Assembly: GCA_027365565.1 (NCBI GenBank)
Contig: DAHXMI010000006.1
Location: 29,195-93,194, forward strand
Direction: 5' to 3'
From: JAMCYG01 sp027365565
Lineage (GTDB): Archaea; Micrarchaeota; Micrarchaeia; Micrarchaeales; Micrarchaeaceae
DNA: 64,000 nt
In this document: piece after piece, positions 58,024 through 64,000 of the stretch
Layout of the letters: every line of letters begins with the position of its first letter
Numbering within the stretch: position 1 is the stretch's first letter
Notes under the pieces: generated by a model
What the model was told of the DNA's origin: nothing
Databases searched by the model: none
The model's input: the letters and a program-made list of their open reading frames with translations, nothing else
Translations under genes and position numbers: made by a program

Positions 58024-58152
58024 TATTCTTTTCTTCATTCTCTGTGCATAATCGCTGCTCCACGAGATTCCGCTGCATTGCACGCCAGAAAATGGATGTG
58101 AAAAGGGAAAAAGAGAAAAAGGAAGAGGAAAAAAGAGTGAAAAGAAACTGGC

Positions 58153-59418
58153 TCAGTACCACCCTCTCGTCTTCATTGCGCTTGCTACCCTGCTTATGGC
58201 TATTATGTACGCTGCAGTCCTCGGCGTTATCTTCTTCCTCTTGCCGTCATACTCCTTCTTAGTCTTCATCATATCCAGGTATGACTTCGTTATTATCGTG
58301 TCGAGTTTCCTGTACACCTCATCGGCCGTCCAGTAGTAATGCTGCGTGTTCTGCACCCATTCGAAGTACGAGCCTATCACTCCCCCGGAATTGACAAGGA
58401 AGTCAGGTGCGTCGAATATGCCCTTCTCGTGCAGTATCCTATCTGCTTCTGGCGTCACTGGCCCGTTCGCGAGCTCCAGCACAAGTTTCGCCTTTATCTT
58501 GTCGGCGTTCTTGCCAGTTATCTGGTTCTCTATCGCAGCGGGTATGAGTATGTCTACGTCGGATTCGAGCAGCTCCTCGTTAGTCATCTTCTCACCGCCC
58601 TTGTATCCGGACACGCTGCCTGTTTCCTCTTTTGCCTTCTCGAGCTTCGCTAGGTCGAGTCCCTTCGGATCGTATACCGCCCCCTCGGAGTCGCTTATCG
58701 CAACGACCTTGGAGCCGAACAGCTGCTTCGAGAGCGTGTATGCAAACTTGCCTGCATTGCCGAAGCCCTGCACAGCAATCTTTGCCTTCTTCAGGTCTAT
58801 CTTCAGGTTCTTCGCGGCCTCGCGCATGACGTACATGCCGCCCATCGCCGTCGAGTCGTTCCTTCCCTCCGAGCCCCACACGTCAAGCGGCTTGCCAGTT
58901 ATCACGTCAAAGGCGCCATGCCTTACTATGTTGCTGTACTCATCCATCATCCATGCCATTATCTGCGGCGTGGTATACACGTCAGGGGCCGGCACGTCGA
59001 CCTCCGGGCCGATATACTTGCCTATCGCCCTTATGTAGCCGCGCGAAAGCGCCTCAAGCTCTGCATCATTCATCTGCTTTGGGTCGCAGATTATGCCGCC
59101 CTTCGCGCCTCCATAAGGTATGTTTGCCAGCGATGTCTTCCAGGTCATCCATGCTGCGAGCGCCTTCACGGTGTCGATGCTCTCGGCAGGATGGAATCTT
59201 ATCCCGCCCTTCGTCGGCCTCCTTGCGTCGTTGTACTGCACCCTGAAGCCCTGGAACACCTTCGCCTTGCCGTTGCGCATCTTTACGGGGATGTTGACCG
59301 TAAGGGTCCTCATCGGCTCCCTGAGTATCTGATGCGCCTCCTTATCAAGGCCCATTACTTCTGCCGCGTCGTCCAACTGTGCTTGTGCTATCTTAAATGG
59401 GTTAAGCTCCTCTGCCAT
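58153..59418 (-). CDS. gdhA: Glutamate dehydrogenase
   Basis: Interconverts glutamate and 2-oxoglutarate plus ammonia using NAD(P). The 421 residues start at ATG 59418 (MAEELNPFKIAQ). Active-site segments are GGIRFHPAESIDTVKALAAW, MTWKTSLANIPYGGAKGGI with the catalytic Lys in GGAKGG, VDVPAPDVYTTPQ, and the nucleotide fold VQGFGNAGKFAYTLSKQL. It completes the proline route PRODH-P5CDH-GDH in this genome and supplies nitrogen. Confidence 0.95.
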   Translation of the reverse strand: MAEELNPFKIAQAQLDDAAEVMGLDKEAHQILREPMRTLTVNIPVKMRNGKAKVFQGFRVQYNDARRPTKGGIRFHPAESIDTVKALAAWMTWKTSLANIPYGGAKGGIICDPKQMNDAELEALSRGYIRAIGKYIGPEVDVPAPDVYTTPQIMAWMMDEYSNIVRHGAFDVITGKPLDVWGSEGRNDSTAMGGMYVMREAAKNLKIDLKKAKIAVQGFGNAGKFAYTLSKQLFGSKVVAISDSEGAVYDPKGLDLAKLEKAKEETGSVSGYKGGEKMTNEELLESDVDILIPAAIENQITGKNADKIKAKLVLELANGPVTPEADRILHEKGIFDAPDFLVNSGGVIGSYFEWVQNTQHYYWTADEVYRKLDTIITKSYLDMMKTKKEYDGKRKKITPRTAAYIIAISRVASAMKTRGWY

Positions 59419-59551
59419 AAAACCACATATTCCGTAATGCAAGATATCTTAATACGCTTATCTTAACTGGAAAAATTACTTTGCTACAACATAAGCAGGA
59501 ATCGGGCGCCGCGATTTCCTTGAATCGGCCCAAAATCATATGCTGGCAGAA

Positions 59552-59567
59552 GGCAATACATATTGCC
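59552..59567. promoter_or_regulatory. Inverted repeat upstream of the pilin-like gene
   Basis: GGCAAT-ACAT-ATTGCC is a perfect 6-4-6 dyad about 90 bases before the class III signal peptide gene. A TATA-like GGTTTAAAAGATA lies further on (59610-59622), so the dyad could be an operator upstream of TATA. Evidence is structural only. Confidence 0.35.
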
Positions 59568-59653
59568 ATTGCACAATCTTTGATAAACAGTCTGCTAGTG
59601 TTGCGGAAGGTTTAAAAGATATTCTTTTGTATAGTAAAATGAAAGGTGGAGTT

Positions 59654-60136
59654 ATGATGAACTCTAAAATGACCAGTAGAAAGGCGCAAAGCGCCATGGA
59701 ATACCTGATGACATATGGCTGGGCCATACTTATCATTGCGGTCGTCCTCGGAGCACTTTACGTGCTCGGAGTGTTTAGCGGAACCTCATTCCTCGGTACC
59801 TCATGCGTTGCGGGATCGGGATATGAGTGCACGAATCTGCTGCTGCACAGCAGCGCCCTGTCGTTTACGTTCGGCCAGAGCACCGGCAACGACTGGACTG
59901 CGCTGACGCTGTATGCGGTGCCTAGCGGTTCCAGCACGACTACGCTGACAGGATACTCAAACACTGTTATAACCAACGGACTCAACTCCGGCCAGAGTAC
60001 GACTGCTTCAATAACTCTGAGCCCAACAGTGGCAACCGGTAGTTCCTGGTCTGGATACATATACGCAGTATATACCCAGGGAACCACTTCGGGACTGCAG
60101 GTACAGGTAGCGACAGTGACTGCAAAGGCAACATAA
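59654..60136 (+). CDS. Class III signal peptide protein (pilin-like)
   Basis: A 160-residue exported protein. Start ATG 59654 (or the next one) has GGTGGAGTT before it. The N-terminus has a class III (type IV pilin-like) signal: KMTSRKAQSAMEYLMTYGWA, in which cleavage is expected near RKA-QSAME, followed by a hydrophobic helix AILIIAVVLGALYVLGVF. The rest is Ser/Thr/Gly-rich and beta-like (VTNGLNSGQSTTASITLSPT). Probably assembled into a pilus or surface fibre by an archaeal type IV pilus system, not visible here. It is a known motif of Micrarchaeota-like genomes. Confidence 0.8.
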   Translation: MMNSKMTSRKAQSAMEYLMTYGWAILIIAVVLGALYVLGVFSGTSFLGTSCVAGSGYECTNLLLHSSALSFTFGQSTGNDWTALTLYAVPSGSSTTTLTGYSNTVITNGLNSGQSTTASITLSPTVATGSSWSGYIYAVYTQGTTSGLQVQVATVTAKAT

Positions 60137-60180
60137 CCGTTGCCTTTATCTTTTCTTTTCCTTTTTCTTTTGGTTTTGCT
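60124..60180 (+). terminator. Hairpin and T-tract after pilin-like gene
   Basis: A perfect 9-base inverted repeat, AAAGGCAAC (60124-60132) and GTTGCCTTT (60139-60147), surrounds the TAA stop at 60134-60136. A T-rich tract (TTTATCTTTTCTTTTCC and onward to 60180) follows. This looks like an intrinsic terminator in the bacterial style, unusual in combination with archaeal T-tract terminators. Confidence 0.7.
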
Positions 60181-60227
60181 TTGCTTGGATAGCGCAGGCT
60201 ACCTACAAATCAAATACATGCGTAGAA

Positions 60228-61160
60228 TCAGTATCCTGGGATGTCTTTCAGTCTCAGCTCTCCCTTCATCCTGATGACGTCCATCAGCTCGTTCGCGCTT
60301 AGCAGCGGGGCAGTCGTCCTGTCAATGTCGTCTATCGCTATCCTTGGGCATGCAGTGTTGACGAACGCATCGAACTCGCGCATGTTGTTGAGTGACTCGA
60401 AGTCCACCATATTGCTCACTAGTATCTGCGCGTCGAGGCCGGCCTCCTCTGCCTTCCTCTTCAGCACCTTCCCAAGTGCCATGTTGTGCTGCCCGTTCTT
60501 CGTGCTGACAAGTATGCCGAAGCGCCTCGACTTCAGTGCTGCAAGCACCTTGCCTTTGCTCCTCTTGGCGTACGTCTCCCTGTAGGAATCCATCTGTTCC
60601 ACCTTGCTGTTGAACGGGTCAACGGCTATGAATGGCTTGGTTGTCGCGAGCACGGCCCCAAGCGGATGGAATATCCCACCTCCAAAGTAAACGAACGCAT
60701 CGACCTTGCTGTCGATCGAGGCAGCGCTGCCTATGTCGCAGCCGAGTATCTGTCCCTGCTTCTTCGCGAAGCCGTACGGCTTGCCTATTACTACGCGTTT
60801 GCCGTTCCTTTCGAAGAACTCCTTCACTACGGGCAGCTGATGGATCTGCTGTATGGTGACAACCACGCCTATTGCATCCCGTCCCTCAAGCAGCGGGAGC
60901 GCCTTCTCAAGCATGTCGAGGGGCGCGTCTATGCTGTACTCTACATACTCGACGTTGAAGTCCACCTTGTTGAACTCCGCGTGCCCAAAGTGCACGAGCT
61001 TGTCCGCGCCTATGTTTCTAGCCTCGTCAAGTGCCAGGTCGCACGCACCGTACGTAGGGGAAGCCGATATGAAAACATCGTTGCCTTCGGCTTCCAGCCT
61101 CTTCGCGTGCTTCAGCGCCTCCTGCTTCAGCCCTTCAGGGAACTGCAGTAATATACGCAT
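60228..61160 (-). CDS. dph2: Diphthamide biosynthesis enzyme Dph2
   Basis: A radical SAM-like [4Fe-4S] enzyme that starts diphthamide formation on EF-2. The 310 residues begin at ATG 61160 (MRILLQFPEGLKQEALKHAK). The three cluster cysteines are in SPTYGACDLALDEA, GQILGCDIGSAAS and FVNTACPRIAIDDIDR. Another start at 61262 would add a hydrophobic stretch absent from the family. It modifies the His of EF-2 at 36811. Confidence 0.94.
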   Translation of the reverse strand: MRILLQFPEGLKQEALKHAKRLEAEGNDVFISASPTYGACDLALDEARNIGADKLVHFGHAEFNKVDFNVEYVEYSIDAPLDMLEKALPLLEGRDAIGVVVTIQQIHQLPVVKEFFERNGKRVVIGKPYGFAKKQGQILGCDIGSAASIDSKVDAFVYFGGGIFHPLGAVLATTKPFIAVDPFNSKVEQMDSYRETYAKRSKGKVLAALKSRRFGILVSTKNGQHNMALGKVLKRKAEEAGLDAQILVSNMVDFESLNNMREFDAFVNTACPRIAIDDIDRTTAPLLSANELMDVIRMKGELRLKDIPGY

Positions 61161-61240
61161 GCAATTGCCTTCTTTCGCCGGAACTCCGGCATGAGAAAAT
61201 AGGAAGTAAAGAAATAAATAAAATAAAGCGGAATAAAGGG

Positions 61241-61759
61241 TCAGGCTACCTTTATCTTGCACTTTCCTGACAGCTTTGTCGAGGCCTTCCTGAGCGCCTC
61301 GTGCGCCGCTGCCTTGTTTGCCGAAGTCGTCTTGACAAGCATTATGGGCTGGTCCTTCTTTATCCTGGCTGCCACTGCAATCGGCTTGCCGAACGCCATG
61401 TTCATTCCCCTTGATGTTCTGTCAGCTCCGGCGAAGCCGCCAAGCTTGTGCTCCCTTATGACATTGTGTGGGTATATGAGCACTCTAAGCAGGTAGTTCT
61501 CAGGCAGGAGATTCGACAGGTACTTGTTCGCGGTTTCTCTCGCCGCCTCGATCGAGTTGGATCTGAGCTGCATGTACCTGTCCGCGTTAAGTGTCATCAC
61601 TAAGTCGAATATGCCCTTGTCAGTGCCTGTCTTGAAAACCTGTATGTGGTTCCTCGGCATGGCCTTTATGTAGTTCTTCCTCGGCTTCCTGAGCGAGTAC
61701 CTCGCCCACGCCTGCGAATTGGAGTCCCTGAAAGTCCTTGCCGGTCTAAGTCTTGCCAT
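61241..61759 (-). CDS. rpl10e: Ribosomal protein uL16 (L10e)
   Basis: A 172-residue large-subunit protein near the peptidyl-transferase centre. It begins MARLRPARTFRDSNSQAWAR (from ATG 61759) and contains KNYIKAMPRNHIQVFKTGTD, IREHKLGGFAGADRTSRGMN and FGKPIAVAARIKKDQPIML. It lies upstream of dph2 on the same strand and divergent from ftsZ. Confidence 0.95.
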   Translation of the reverse strand: MARLRPARTFRDSNSQAWARYSLRKPRKNYIKAMPRNHIQVFKTGTDKGIFDLVMTLNADRYMQLRSNSIEAARETANKYLSNLLPENYLLRVLIYPHNVIREHKLGGFAGADRTSRGMNMAFGKPIAVAARIKKDQPIMLVKTTSANKAAAHEALRKASTKLSGKCKIKVA

Positions 61760-61823
61760 TGTAAACACTCGAGAATCATATATGCTGAGAATAGAGTTCA
61801 GCGTTTATACTTTTGGACAAAAA

Positions 61824-61880
61824 ACTATAAAAAGGCAGTTGTTGCCCGCACGCCCATACGTGCAACGTTTTAAATAAATT
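61824..61880 (+). promoter_or_regulatory. ftsZ promoter region with hairpin
   Basis: TATA-like CTATAAAAAG (61825-61834) is followed by a hairpin GCACG-CCCATA-CGTGC (61848-61863) that extends to GTTG/CAAC with a 3-base bulge. A second TATA (TTTTAAATAAATT, 61868-61880) lies 34 bases before the ATG. The dyad between two TATA boxes is a candidate site for control of ftsZ. Regulation is not proven. Confidence 0.45.
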
Positions 61881-61914
61881 AACGGAGATTGGTCTACGAG
61901 AATAAGGTGGCTTT

Positions 61915-62952
61915 ATGGACATAGTGGACGCCGCTGCGGCCAATCAGGAGGATGACAGCGTTCTATTTCGTGCAAGGATAGGCGTCTGCGGCGTAGGAGG
62001 GGGCGGCAGCAACACCGTGCAAAGGCTCACTAGGATGAACGTGCAGGGCGCCGCGCTCATCGCTGTCAACACCGAACAAAGGCACCTGAGCGGGATAGAT
62101 CCTTCAGTCAGGAAGATACTCATAGGGGGGCCGCTCACGCGCGGCATGGGTGCCGGCGGATTCCCGCAGATGGGCGCAAAAGCGGCAGAGTACTCGAAGG
62201 ACGAGCTGGACGCCGCGCTAAAGGATTTCAATCTCGTATTCATAACCGCAGGAATGGGCGGTGGCACCGGTACAGGCGCCGCGCCGGTCATAGCAAACAT
62301 ATGCAAGAATAACGGCGCCATAGTGATAGGCATAGTCACAGTGCCGTTCTCGCTCGAGAGGGTAAGGCTCGGGTTGGCGAAGCAGGGTATAGAGGAGCTC
62401 AGGAAGAGCGTGGACACGCTAGTTGTGATAGACAACCAAAAGCTTGTAGAGGTATACAAGAACCTGGCGCTTGACCAGGCGTTCAAGATCGCGGACGAGA
62501 TAACCTCAAGGGCCGTACGCGGCATAACTGAGACGATAACGACAAGCAGCCTTATCAACCTAGACTTTGCCGACGTTAGGAACCTGATGCAGGGCGGCGG
62601 CCTGGCCATGATAAGCGTCGGCGAGGCGCATGGCCCGAACAGGGTAAACGACGTTGTGAAGAACACGCTCGACAACAAGCTTCTGGACGTCGACTATGAG
62701 ACCGCGACCGGCGTACTGATGCACATAACGGGGGGCGCGAACCTGACGCTGGGAGAGGCGAACACAATAGGCAACCTGCTTACGGAAAGGCTATCGAAGA
62801 GCGCAACCGTAACTTGGGGCGCAAGGCTCGACCAGTCTTATGGCGACAAGATAGAGCTAATAGCGATATTCACCGGCGTGACCGGGAGCTCAGTTATCGG
62901 AAGCCAAGAAAACGACAACAAGGGCGACTACCTGGGCCTGGGCGCGCTCTGA
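61915..62952 (+). CDS. ftsZ: FtsZ cell-division GTPase
   Basis: A tubulin-like GTPase that forms the division ring. The 345 residues show RIGVCGVGGGGSNTVQRLTR, the tubulin signature AGMGGGTGTGAAPVIANICK, GIVTVPFSLERVRLGLAKQG, LVVIDNQKLVEVYKNLALDQ and NLDFADVRNLMQGGGLAM. The C-terminal tail is short and lacks a clear FtsA/ZipA-binding motif. TATA and AAGGTGGCTTT precede the ATG at 61915. It is the classical archaeal FtsZ1/FtsZ2 type. Confidence 0.96.
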   Translation: MDIVDAAAANQEDDSVLFRARIGVCGVGGGGSNTVQRLTRMNVQGAALIAVNTEQRHLSGIDPSVRKILIGGPLTRGMGAGGFPQMGAKAAEYSKDELDAALKDFNLVFITAGMGGGTGTGAAPVIANICKNNGAIVIGIVTVPFSLERVRLGLAKQGIEELRKSVDTLVVIDNQKLVEVYKNLALDQAFKIADEITSRAVRGITETITTSSLINLDFADVRNLMQGGGLAMISVGEAHGPNRVNDVVKNTLDNKLLDVDYETATGVLMHITGGANLTLGEANTIGNLLTERLSKSATVTWGARLDQSYGDKIELIAIFTGVTGSSVIGSQENDNKGDYLGLGAL

Positions 62953-62971
62953 CGCGCATGCGTCCGGCGCA

Positions 62972-64000
62972 CTACACTTCCGATACTATGGTCGCACCGT
63001 TCGATCCCTTATCACGGTCGAACAGGTAGACCTTCGCAAGGCCTATCTGCTTTAGCGCCTCATCATGGGTTATCACGAATATCTGCTCGACGATGTTCGG
63101 CAGGGTCTCTGTCATCACCGATATCATCCTGTCCATTCCTGCCGCATCAATATTATGCGTTGGCTCATCGAGCATCAGTATCCTGAGGTTAGGCACTATT
63201 ACCATCGACATAGCTATCCTGAGTGCGAGGCTGGCCACGCTCCTCTCCCCCCCGCTGGCTATCGCGTCGATCGGCAGCCACACCTCGTTGCCGTTGCCGC
63301 TCCTCCTTGCCTCCAGCACGTAGTCATCCTTCATGGCCTCAAGCCTCACCCCGTCATAATCGCCGTAGGGGTAAAGCTCAGGCCATAGCCCGTGTATCAT
63401 CTCGTTTATCGAGCCCACAAGCATGCCCCTAAGCCCGGCCTCGGTCTCAACCAGCGCATTCTTGAACTTGTTCATCTCGGAGACGAGCTCACGCCTCTTC
63501 TCGATCCTCTCCTTCGCCTTGCTTATCTCGTTCAGTTGGGATGCCTTGTCCTCGACCTGGCCATCCAGGCTGGAAAGGTACTTCTGATTGCCCTCGACCT
63601 TTGCCATGATCTCAGCGCTGTGTGCGCTCAATCCCCTCAGCTTTTCCTGGGCTTTCGACATGATCTCTTCGCTCGCCTCAAGGCCCGAAAGCGATTTCCT
63701 TCCCTCGTCTATCTTCGCCTTCGCCTTCGCGATTTCTGCCTCGTGTTCCCTCTTCCTTATCGCGCTTTCCCTCTTCAGCTTGAGTCCGGTAACCTTCTCG
63801 GCAATCTCCTTCAGCTGCCTGTTGGCTTCTGCGACGCTTGCAGAAATCCTTTCTTTCGCCACAGCTAGCTTCGCCGCGGAGTCCCTTGCATCCTTTGCCT
63901 CTTTGTCCGCTCCTTCATATTCCTTCAGCCGCGCTTCAAGCACGGTCGCGTCGTTGTGCTCCTTCCTCAGCCTACTTGCCTCAGACTCCCTCTCTTTTAT
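62972..64000 (-). CDS. rad50: Rad50-like SMC-family ATPase, C-terminal part (edge)
   Basis: The gene runs off the right edge: the frame is open to base 64000, so only its C-terminal part is visible. It is coiled coil (ERISASVAEANRQLKEIAEK, KERIEKRRELVSEMNKFKN) followed by an ABC half with signature ASGGERSVASLALRIAMSMV, Walker B ILMLDEPTHNIDAAGMDR and D-loop, and the switch His in FVITHDEALKQIG. The order and the absence of an SMC-type hinge in view suggest Rad50 of the Mre11-Rad50 repair complex; the N-terminal half and Mre11 should lie to the right. Confidence 0.85.
   Translation of the reverse strand: MKERESEASRLRKEHNDATVLEARLKEYEGADKEAKDARDSAAKLAVAKERISASVAEANRQLKEIAEKVTGLKLKRESAIRKREHEAEIAKAKAKIDEGRKSLSGLEASEEIMSKAQEKLRGLSAHSAEIMAKVEGNQKYLSSLDGQVEDKASQLNEISKAKERIEKRRELVSEMNKFKNALVETEAGLRGMLVGSINEMIHGLWPELYPYGDYDGVRLEAMKDDYVLEARRSGNGNEVWLPIDAIASGGERSVASLALRIAMSMVIVPNLRILMLDEPTHNIDAAGMDRMISVMTETLPNIVEQIFVITHDEALKQIGLAKVYLFDRDKGSNGATIVSEV

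Noticed and set aside
1..64000. CRISPR arrays, transposases, integrases, toxin-antitoxin pairs
   Set aside because: No regular direct repeats and no such proteins were recognised in any frame. Only the 40.2-42.8 kb patch looks acquired.

Overview
The window is a gene-dense stretch of an archaeal chromosome. Archaeal features include eukaryote-type ribosomal proteins (eL14, eL24, eL30, eL34, eL43, eS28), RNA polymerase subunits K and P, aIF1A and aIF2-beta, EF-2 with the diphthamide enzyme Dph2, a histone, a thermosome, a 20S proteasome alpha subunit, the exosome (Rrp4/41/42), RNase P proteins, Orc1/Cdc6, FtsZ, SRP RNA, an intron-containing tRNA-Trp and a box C/D sRNA. A class III signal peptide protein with a QSAMEYLMTYGWA core, several lineage-type small orphan proteins, the compact layout and low-complexity tails on ribosomal proteins suggest a DPANN archaeon, probably Micrarchaeota-like. 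That placement is inference. Translation signals are uniform: GGTGA or GGTGG stands 3-5 bases before many starts, including TTG and apparently CTG starts. Other genes look leaderless, with a TATA box about 26 bases before the ATG.

Layout. 0-9.2 kb: proline dehydrogenase, carbamate kinase, Nudix, methyltransferase, RNHCP protein, tRNA-Trp, a DUF929 thioredoxin-like protein, then an envelope group (alkaline-phosphatase-superfamily hydrolase, glycosyltransferase, flippase-like membrane protein). 9.2-17 kb: OB-fold SSB, Mrp ATPase, thermosome, then an adenylate kinase - EMC3/YidC-like insertase - eL34 - cytidylate kinase - eL14 run, a transporter, AlaX and a CYTH protein. 17-22.4 kb: a minus-strand suf operon (sufB, sufD, an HTH regulator, sufC, sufS, sufU). 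22.6-30.5 kb: P5C dehydrogenase, small proteins, PAC2 protein, exonuclease, tRNA-Leu, geranylgeranyl reductase, RpoK, phosphoesterase, M50 protease. 30.5-40.2 kb: SMC, signal peptidase, then eL30-uS12-uS7-EF-2 and L7Ae-eS28-eL24. 40.2-43.3 kb: an A+T-richer accessory patch with a 520-residue double Lrp-like protein and three orphan genes. 43.3-46.3 kb: HisRS, thioredoxin, and a box C/D sRNA immediately upstream of histone and zinc-ribbon genes. 46.4-56.7 kb: the RpoP-eL43-exosome-SBDS-proteasome superoperon, peroxiredoxin, an ABC exporter, RNase P subunits and Cdc6. 56.7-64 kb: aIF1A, aIF2-beta, SRP RNA, tRNA-Ser, glutamate dehydrogenase, the class III pilin-like protein, Dph2, uL16, FtsZ and the C-terminal part of Rad50 at the edge.

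How it works together. Proline dehydrogenase, P5C dehydrogenase and glutamate dehydrogenase make a complete route from proline to 2-oxoglutarate, although the genes are scattered. The suf operon assembles Fe-S clusters and seems to carry its own cysteine-bearing regulator, with a perfect dyad at its promoter. No CRISPR array, transposase or integrase was seen. The most unusual items are the sRNA-histone transcription unit, matching insertions in the D-loops of tRNA-Leu and tRNA-Ser, the suf regulator and operator, and the double-Lrp patch.
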